This document shows, piece by piece, positions 24,367-29,203 of a stretch of 29,203 nt of DNA; the stretch's first letter is position 1; the number at the start of each line of letters is the position of its first letter. The stretch is from DATJFH01 sp035495815 (GTDB lineage: Bacteria > Acidobacteriota > Terriglobia > Bryobacterales > Bryobacteraceae). A program made the position numbers and the translations under genes. The stretch covers positions 1 to 29,203 of the forward strand of contig DATJFH010000081.1 in assembly GCA_035495815.1 (NCBI GenBank), given 5' to 3'. The notes beneath the pieces were generated by a model. The model worked only from the letters and a program-made list of their open reading frames with translations. It searched no databases and had not been told where the DNA came from.

Positions 24367-25718
24367 ATTCCGTAACGCTGGAGACGGCGGTAGAGCGCGC
24401 TGCGGCTGAGGCCCAGCGCGCCGGCGGCCTGGCTCACGTTGCCATCGTAGCGCGCCAGCGCCTTGCGGATCAGCAGGCACTCCACGTCCTCGAGGCTCAT
24501 GTCCTCGAGGCGCGGGGCAGTCTCGCGCCCGGAGCGCAGCGCGAGGTCGCCGGATTTCACCGCGTCCCCCTGGGCCAGCAGCACGGCCCGCTCCACGGCG
24601 TGATCCAGCTCGCGAACATTGCCCGGCCAGGAGTGCCGCAGCAGCGCCTGCATCGCCTGCGCATCGAATCCGGCGATCTGCTTCCGGTACTTGCGGCGGT
24701 GATTTTCCAGAAAATACATTGCCAGCGGAGGAATATCCTCGCGCCGCTCGCGCAGGGGAGGGATGTGGACCTCGATGGTGTTGAGGCGGAACAGCAGGTC
24801 CTGGCGGAAGCGGCCGGCGGCGACCTCCTCGTTCAAGCCGGCGTTGGTCGCCGAGAGCATGCGGACGTCGGCCCGCCGGGTTCGCGAGGATCCGACCCGC
24901 TCGAACTCGCCGGTTTCCAGAACCCGCAGCAGCTTGGATTGCAGATTGAGCGGCACGTTGGCGATTTCGTCCAGAAAGAGCGTTCCGCCGTCGGCCAGCT
25001 CGAAGCGGCCGACGCGGTCGGTCCTGGCGTCGGTGAAGGCGCCGCGCATGTGGCCGAACAGCTCGCTCTCGAACAGGCCCTCGGAGAGGCCGCCGGCATT
25101 CACGGTGACCATGGAACGGGCGGACCGGCGGGATGCGGCGTGCAGCGCCTGCGCGATCACGCCCTTGCCGCAGCCGTTCTCGCCGGTGATCAGCACGTGG
25201 GCGTCGGAGGGCGCGACGCGGGCCACCACGTCCAGTATGGCTTTCATCGCCGGCGATTGGGCGATCAGGTTCGGCCGGCTCTGATCGCGCAGGGCGCGAT
25301 TCTCGGCTTCGAGCCGCTGGCCGATGCGCAGAGCCTGGGCGAGTTCGACCTGGGTCCGGACGATGGTCAGCAGGCGGTCGTTCTCCCACGGCTTCTGCAC
25401 AAAGTCCCGGGCGCCGCGGCGCATGGCTTCGACGGCCAGGTCCACGCTGCCCCAGGCGGTCATCACGACGACCGGCAGCGTGGGGTCGAGGGCCTGAATC
25501 GGCGGCAGCAGATCGAGACCTTCGGCGCCGGAGGTGGTGTCGCGCGCGTAGTTGAGGTCCATCAGTACGCAATCGAAACTTCGCGCCTCGAGGGCGGCCA
25601 GCACGCCGGCGGGCGAGGTAGCGGACTCGATGCGGTACCCTTCGCCTTTCAACAGAAGCCGCAGGGCTTCGATGACGTGGGTCTGATCGTCGGCGATGAG
25701 GATGGAGCGGTCAGGCAT
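24363..25718 (-). CDS. NtrC-family sigma-54-dependent response regulator
   Basis: The 451-residue regulator activates sigma-54 promoters after phosphorylation by the adjacent kinase. The receiver domain (5-120) has D10/D11, the phosphorylation site D54 (VLMDLNY) and K109 (FVQKPW). The AAA+ domain has Walker A GENGCGKG (179-186), ELFGHMRGAFTDA (219-231), Walker B GTLFLDE and an arginine-finger region (FRQDLLFRLNTIEVHIPPLRER). A Fis-type helix-turn-helix ends the protein (GNVSQAAGALGLSRSALYRRL). The sigma-54 contact loop reads GAFTDA rather than GAFTGA. I take the ATG at 25718, which clears the ATPase gene by 13 bases; the ATG at 25751 would overlap that gene by 20 bases. I found no clear -24/-12 promoter in the gaps of this cluster. 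Confidence 0.94.
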   Translation of the reverse strand: MPDRSILIADDQTHVIEALRLLLKGEGYRIESATSPAGVLAALEARSFDCVLMDLNYARDTTSGAEGLDLLPPIQALDPTLPVVVMTAWGSVDLAVEAMRRGARDFVQKPWENDRLLTIVRTQVELAQALRIGQRLEAENRALRDQSRPNLIAQSPAMKAILDVVARVAPSDAHVLITGENGCGKGVIAQALHAASRRSARSMVTVNAGGLSEGLFESELFGHMRGAFTDARTDRVGRFELADGGTLFLDEIANVPLNLQSKLLRVLETGEFERVGSSRTRRADVRMLSATNAGLNEEVAAGRFRQDLLFRLNTIEVHIPPLRERREDIPPLAMYFLENHRRKYRKQIAGFDAQAMQALLRHSWPGNVRELDHAVERAVLLAQGDAVKSGDLALRSGRETAPRLEDMSLEDVECLLIRKALARYDGNVSQAAGALGLSRSALYRRLQRYGM

Positions 25719-25731
25719 CAAACTCGCAAGC

Positions 25732-26394
25732 TCATTTTGCGATCCAGCCATCGGATATTTCGATGACGCGGTTCCCGTAGGTCGCGTTCTTCTCCGAGTG
25801 GGTGACCTGGATGATGGTGGTCCCTTCCGAATTGAGGCGCTTGAACAGCTCCATGATCTGCTCGCCTTGAGAGGAGTGCAGGTTGCCGGTGGGCTCGTCC
25901 GCCAGGATGAGCTTCGGGTTGGCGATCACGGCTCGGGCCACGGCCACCAGCTGCTGCTGGCCGCCGGAGAGCTGGTTCGGGAACAGATCTTTTTTGGCGA
26001 CGATCTGAAACCGGTCCAGGACGTCGCACACCATGCTCTCCCGCTCGGCCTTTTTCACGTTGCGGTAAGACAGCGGGATATCCAGGTTTTCGAACACGGT
26101 CAGGCTGTCAAGCAGGTGATAGCTCTGGAAGACGAAGCCGATGTTCTTGTTGCGCAAGTCGCCGCGCTTGTTCTTGTCCAGCTTGTGCACCGGCTGGTCG
26201 AGAAAGTAATACTCGCCGGTCCAGGAGCTGTCGTGCATGCCGATGAGGTGCAGGAGGGTCGACTTGCCCGCGCCGGACGGCCCCATGATGGAGACGAACT
26301 CGCCTTCCTTGATATCGATATTGATACGGCGCAGGATGAAGGTCTTTCCCACGCCGTGGGAATAAAACTTCTCGATGTTCCGAAGCTGGATCAT
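25732..26394 (-). CDS. ABC transporter ATP-binding protein (MacB/LolD type)
   Basis: This is a 220-residue ATPase of the MacB/LolD/FtsE class, which drives mechanotransmission permeases rather than substrate channels. Walker A is GPSGAGKST (38-46), the Q loop GFVFQSYHLL, the signature LSGGQQQ (142-148), Walker B LILADEPTGNLHSSQG (162-177) and the H-loop H199. The signature is followed by LVAVARA rather than RVAVARA, and the D-loop LHSSQG replaces the usual LDS. There is no permease gene immediately beside it. It could pair with the permease at 27290-28423, with other permeases elsewhere, or with the sensor kinase. AGGA, 6 bases before the ATG at 26394, supports the start. Confidence 0.93.
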   Translation of the reverse strand: MIQLRNIEKFYSHGVGKTFILRRINIDIKEGEFVSIMGPSGAGKSTLLHLIGMHDSSWTGEYYFLDQPVHKLDKNKRGDLRNKNIGFVFQSYHLLDSLTVFENLDIPLSYRNVKKAERESMVCDVLDRFQIVAKKDLFPNQLSGGQQQLVAVARAVIANPKLILADEPTGNLHSSQGEQIMELFKRLNSEGTTIIQVTHSEKNATYGNRVIEISDGWIAK

Positions 26395-26475
26395 GAATTC
26401 CTAGTGTAGTGCGCCTTCGCGGAAAGCGAGTACCGGGCCCAAGGCGGGACGGGCAGGAGCGCCCGGCCGCGAGGA

Positions 26476-27267
26476 CTAATCCGTATGCAACACGCGGCGG
26501 CCGTCCAGGGTCGAAAGGATGCGGATGGCGCCGTTCACGCTGCTGAGCCTGATTTTCGCGCCGCCGCTGCCGATGCGCCCGGTGACCGCGCCGCCGGGCC
26601 TGCGTCCGTTCATGGCGGGAATTCCGAAGTCGCTCGAGATGGGGCCGCGCACGGTGCTCACGTGCAGGTCGGCGTTGCTGCGGTCCGGCAGGCTCAGGGC
26701 GATGGTTCCGTTCACGGTGCGCAGCGAAATCGAGGGCGTCCCCTGCAGCTTGTCGAAGCTGGCTTCGAGGGGGCCGTTCACGGTGGAAAGCCGGGCTTCC
26801 TGCTCCAGATTCTTCACCGTCACCGGACCGTTAACGGACGAGACCTTGACGGCGCCGGCCACGCCGCTGACATCCACTCCGCCGTTGACGGTCTCGACGG
26901 CGAACAGCCGGGCGCGCCGCGGCGTCTTGACGGTGTATTCCACGCTGGCCGAATCCCTGCGGAGCTTTTTATCGGGATAACGCGTGCGGATCGAGATGGA
27001 GCTGGAGGCGGCGTCGATCACGATCTCGGCCTCTTTCAAAGCGTCCCGGGTATCGGCCTTTTTGACGGCGCGCACTTCCACTTCGTTCCGGTCCCAGCCG
27101 GAGATGTGCACGGCTCCGTTGATATTCTCGAGCGACACGCGTCCATCGGCGTCGAGCGGATAGGTTTTCTGGAACTGTTCGGTGAGCGCCGCGCGCAGCG
27201 GCATTTGGCTGGCGATCGCCAGGAGGACGATAGCCCATCCCGCTTCCCAAGTGAGTTTGCGAGTCAT
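26476..27267 (-). CDS. Exported DUF4097 beta-helix-like protein
   Basis: The product is a 263-residue exported protein with a signal peptide (MTRKLTWEAGWAIVLLAIAS) followed by DUF4097-type repeated strands: VSLENINGAVHISGWDRNEVEV, VETVNGGVDVSGVAGAVKVSSVNGPVTV, ARLSTVNGPLEASF, ISLRTVNGTIALSL and IRLSSVNGAIRI. The recurring x-VNG-x unit at spacing of about 18-22 residues predicts a right-handed beta solenoid. Function is unknown; in acidobacteria and Bacteroidetes such proteins accompany ABC transporter and regulatory genes, which fits here. AAGGAG 7 bases before the ATG at 27267 is a strong ribosome site. It lies 22 bases after the permease gene in the same direction. Confidence 0.88.
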   Translation of the reverse strand: MTRKLTWEAGWAIVLLAIASQMPLRAALTEQFQKTYPLDADGRVSLENINGAVHISGWDRNEVEVRAVKKADTRDALKEAEIVIDAASSSISIRTRYPDKKLRRDSASVEYTVKTPRRARLFAVETVNGGVDVSGVAGAVKVSSVNGPVTVKNLEQEARLSTVNGPLEASFDKLQGTPSISLRTVNGTIALSLPDRSNADLHVSTVRGPISSDFGIPAMNGRRPGGAVTGRIGSGGAKIRLSSVNGAIRILSTLDGRRVLHTD

Positions 27268-27289
27268 CGATTGTCTCCTTTTTCAGTAT

Positions 27290-28423
27290 TCAGTCGGATT
27301 TCAACGCCAGGCGCGGTTTGATTTTGGACGCGGCCCGGGCGGGAAAGTAACTGGCGGGCAGGGCCGCCAGGGCTAAAATCGCCGTCACCGCCAGCAGCGT
27401 CAGCGGATCGGCGGGGTTCACTCCGTAGGGCAGTCCGGAGAGCGATTGCGAAGCAAAGACGCCGGTGACCAGCCCGACGCAGCAGCCGATACCGACGAGC
27501 AGCATGGCCTCGCCGGCCACCATCCGCACGACTTCGCCCTGCCGCGCTCCGAGCGCCATGCGGATGCTGATCTCGCGGGCGCGCCGGCCGACGGTCTGGG
27601 ACAGCACGGCGTAGACTCCGGCCATGGCCAACGACAGGTTGATGGCGGCGAAGACGGCGAGCAGGGTGGTCTCGAAGCGCATCTGGTCCCGCATGCGGAA
27701 TTCGGGATCGGCCCGGAGCGCGCGGGCGAAGCTCTCGAACATCATGCCGGCCCCGATCAGGAGGGACAGCGCCATGGCCACTTGCGCGATGGCCAGCAGA
27801 TTGGCTCCCCGCAGAAGCTGGAGCTTCGGCTGCGCGGTCGAGGCGGGGCGCTTCAACAGCAGCTGATTTCCGTCGCTGCGGATCGACTCCAGCGCCGGCG
27901 CAAGGCCGAACAGGATCCCGCTCAATACCGAAATCGCCAGCGTGAAGCCGAGCACGCGCCCGTCAATTCCGGCGCCCAGCCCGGACACGGCCGGCGGACC
28001 CATGGACACCAGCAGGTCCACGCCCCACCATGCCAGCAGCACGCCCAGGCCGCCGCCGAGGATGGCCAGCAGCACGCTCTCGGTAAGCATCAGGCGGAAC
28101 ACGCGCAGCCGTCCGGCGCCCATGGCGGATCGCACGGCCAGCTCCTGACGCCGCATCAGTCCCCGGGCGATGAGCAGATTGGCGCAGTTCACGCAGGCGA
28201 TCAGCAGCGCCAGCACGACGGCGGCTCCGAGCCAGATCAGCACGGAGCGGGCGCCGGCCGGCGCGGGACGACGAGGGCTGAGCAGGAGAGCATTGGCGAC
28301 GCTGAAGACGGCCGTGTTGGCGCCGATGCCCAGCCCCAGCGTGGCGGCGATCAAGGCCGTGAAGCAGGGGCTCCGGGCCATCATCCGCAGCGCGTACCGC
28401 AGATCCTGCCACAGGATCTCCAT
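27290..28423 (-). CDS. Miniature ADOP-like ABC permease lacking both periplasmic domains
   Basis: The protein starts like a standard ADOP permease (ILWQDLRYALRMMARSP, then LGLGIGANTAVFSVANALLLSP) but jumps straight to the first FtsX unit (LGAAVVLALLIACVNCANLLIARGL, ELAVRSAMGAGRL). About 200 residues of the first MacB_PCD domain are missing between. After the central helix (ALSLLIGAGMMFESFARALRADPEF) it jumps again to the second FtsX unit (AMAGVYAVLSQTVGRRAREISIRMALGARQG), missing the second periplasmic domain. Length is 377 against about 800. The reading frame is intact across both junctions and the C-terminus (NPADPLTLLAV, ASYFPARAASKIKP) is complete. Its ATG directly abuts the TAG of the ATPase gene (TAGATG), suggesting coupled translation. 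It could be a functional minimal permease or an assembly/mutational remnant. Confidence 0.85.
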   Translation of the reverse strand: MEILWQDLRYALRMMARSPCFTALIAATLGLGIGANTAVFSVANALLLSPRRPAPAGARSVLIWLGAAVVLALLIACVNCANLLIARGLMRRQELAVRSAMGAGRLRVFRLMLTESVLLAILGGGLGVLLAWWGVDLLVSMGPPAVSGLGAGIDGRVLGFTLAISVLSGILFGLAPALESIRSDGNQLLLKRPASTAQPKLQLLRGANLLAIAQVAMALSLLIGAGMMFESFARALRADPEFRMRDQMRFETTLLAVFAAINLSLAMAGVYAVLSQTVGRRAREISIRMALGARQGEVVRMVAGEAMLLVGIGCCVGLVTGVFASQSLSGLPYGVNPADPLTLLAVTAILALAALPASYFPARAASKIKPRLALKSD

Positions 28424-29131
28424 CTAGGCTGCGCCCGAGCTGGAGGTCTCTTCCACCACGCGTCCGTCGAACAGGTGGATCGCCCGGTCGGCATGTTTCG
28501 CGTAACGCTCGTCGTGGGTGACGATGCAGATCGTGGCGCCGCTGCGGTGCAGGTCGCGCAGCAGGTCCATTACCGCCTCGCCGTTGGCCGAGTCCAGGTT
28601 CCCGGTGGGCTCGTCCGCCAGCAGGATGAGCGGCTTGCCGCCGAGTGCCCGGGCCACGGCCACGCGCTGCTGCTGGCCGCCGGAAAGCTGCGACGGGTAG
28701 TGCTTCATGCGATGCGACATGCCGACTTTGTCGAGAGCCTCCTGCACCTGTTTTTTCCGCTCGGAGGACGGCATGCCGCGATACGTGAGCGGCAGCTCCA
28801 CGTTCTCGTATACGGTGAGGTCGCCGATCAGGTTGAAGGCCTGGAAAATGAAGCCGATCTCCCGGTTGCGGATCCGGGACCGCTCGGACATCTTCAGCGA
28901 CTGCACCGGCTTGTCGTTCAGCTTGTACACTCCGTCGCTGGGCGAATCGAGGAGGCCGAGGATGGAAAGCAGCGTCGACTTCCCGCAGCCGGACGGGCCG
29001 GAGATGGCGACGTACTCGCCGCTCTTGATCTGCAGATGAATCTGGGACAGGGCGTGGGTTTCCACTTCGTCGGTGACGAACACCTTCGTCACGCCGTCCA
29101 TTTGGATCAGAACTCTTCCGTTGTCGCTCAT
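28424..29131 (-). CDS. ABC transporter ATP-binding protein (MacB/LolD type)
   Basis: The 235-residue ATPase should energise the permease encoded immediately after it. Walker A is GPSGCGKST (45-53), the Q loop GFIFQAFNLIG, the signature LSGGQQQRVAVARAL (149-163), Walker B LILLADEPTGNLDSANGE and the H loop VTHDER. The wording is standard for the MacB/LolD/YtrE group. GGGAG, 5 bases before the ATG at 29131, selects this start over the ATG at 29155. The stop codon TAG is followed directly by the permease ATG. The gene upstream ends 38 bases away. Confidence 0.95.
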   Translation of the reverse strand: MSDNGRVLIQMDGVTKVFVTDEVETHALSQIHLQIKSGEYVAISGPSGCGKSTLLSILGLLDSPSDGVYKLNDKPVQSLKMSERSRIRNREIGFIFQAFNLIGDLTVYENVELPLTYRGMPSSERKKQVQEALDKVGMSHRMKHYPSQLSGGQQQRVAVARALGGKPLILLADEPTGNLDSANGEAVMDLLRDLHRSGATICIVTHDERYAKHADRAIHLFDGRVVEETSSSGAA

Positions 29132-29136
29132 GGTCA

Positions 29137-29141
29137 CTCCC
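29137..29141 (-). promoter_or_regulatory. Ribosome binding site for the ATPase gene
   Basis: GGGAG on the minus strand, 5 bases before the ATG at 29131. It decides against the in-frame ATG eight codons upstream. Confidence 0.65.
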
Positions 29142-29169
29142 GGCCCGGCAGCCAATTCCTCACAGATCG

Positions 29170-29203
29170 TTACTTCAACTCGATGCGGTCCTGGCCGTCG
29201 TAC
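29170..29203 (-). CDS. C-terminal end of an upstream gene, possibly an HlyD-type efflux adaptor (partial)
   Basis: Only the last ten codons, YDGQDRIELK, and the TAA at 29172-29170 lie in the window. The wording resembles the extreme C-terminus of periplasmic adaptor proteins (HlyD/MacA family) next to MacB-type ATPases, whose last strand often reads like DAYDRIRLK. The position ahead of the ATPase and permease genes fits an adaptor-ATPase-permease operon. With so little sequence this is a context-based guess. Confidence 0.5.
   Translation of the reverse strand, partial: YDGQDRIELK

Noticed and set aside
24367..25572. Upstream extension of the histidine kinase frame (about 400 codons)
   Set aside because: The extension is Arg/Pro/Gly-rich, lies across the well-supported response regulator on the same strand in another frame, and has no domain. 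The GTG at 24366 with stop/start overlap is the natural start.
26430..26475. Hairpin CGGGC/GCCCG after the DUF4097 gene as a terminator
   Set aside because: The stem is only five pairs, there is no T tract on the minus strand, and the gene order suggests continued transcription. Partial attenuation cannot be excluded.
1..29203. Mobile element, prophage, CRISPR or RNA gene
   Set aside because: I saw no transposase or integrase wording, terminal inverted repeats, repeat-spacer pattern, or tRNA/rRNA sequence on either strand. Very short RNAs could be missed by eye.

Overview
This 29.2 kb window is GC-rich chromosomal DNA from a bacterium that is very probably an acidobacterium of the Bryobacter/Solibacter type. 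That placement is inference from gene content. The window holds an ADOP-family permease and a shortened relative of it, a TonB-dependent receptor with an N-terminal carboxypeptidase-regulatory-like domain, a CRTAC1/ASPIC-UnbV repeat protein, NHL and HEAT repeat exoproteins, DUF362, DUF4097 and Uma2. I see no tRNA, rRNA, CRISPR, phage or insertion sequence. Genes are densely packed and no gene-free stretch exceeds 300 bases.

Layout. 1-2406: the 3' part of a full-size ADOP ABC permease. 2520-6030: a large exported propeller plus PHP-like metallohydrolase, then a small exported protein. 6037-8858 (minus strand): a divergent xylose isomerase-like enzyme, a Uma2 nuclease-fold protein and an exported HEAT-repeat protein. 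9023-11985: an AdhP-type zinc alcohol dehydrogenase followed after 14 bases by acetyl-CoA synthetase. 12150-13420: a small hypothetical gene and a convergent NHL-repeat protein. 13716-20322: a TonB receptor overlapping a very long FG-GAP/ASPIC-UnbV/thioredoxin/TPR protein. 20357-23019 (minus): a di-heme cytochrome c peroxidase-like protein and a DUF362 protein. 23062-29203 (minus): in transcription order, the end of a probable efflux adaptor, a MacB/LolD-type ATPase, a miniature ADOP-like permease, a DUF4097 protein, a second ATPase, an NtrC-family response regulator and its histidine kinase.

The main discovery is at 18670-18672. An in-frame TGA splits what is otherwise one continuous reading frame from 16951 to 20322. 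The second half stays in the same frame and completes the domain architecture. The RNA after the TGA can fold into a hairpin whose apical part contains GCAGGTC, the sequence I recall from the E. coli fdhF SECIS loop, with GGTC 17 bases after the TGA. I therefore read it as selenocysteine and the gene as one selenoprotein of about 1123 residues that also carries a WCPPC thioredoxin-like domain. Standard annotation would split it in two.

A second notable object is the 377-residue ADOP-like permease at 27290-28423. It keeps the membrane segments but has lost both large periplasmic domains by in-frame excision. It sits in a transporter cluster with its own sigma-54-type two-component system.
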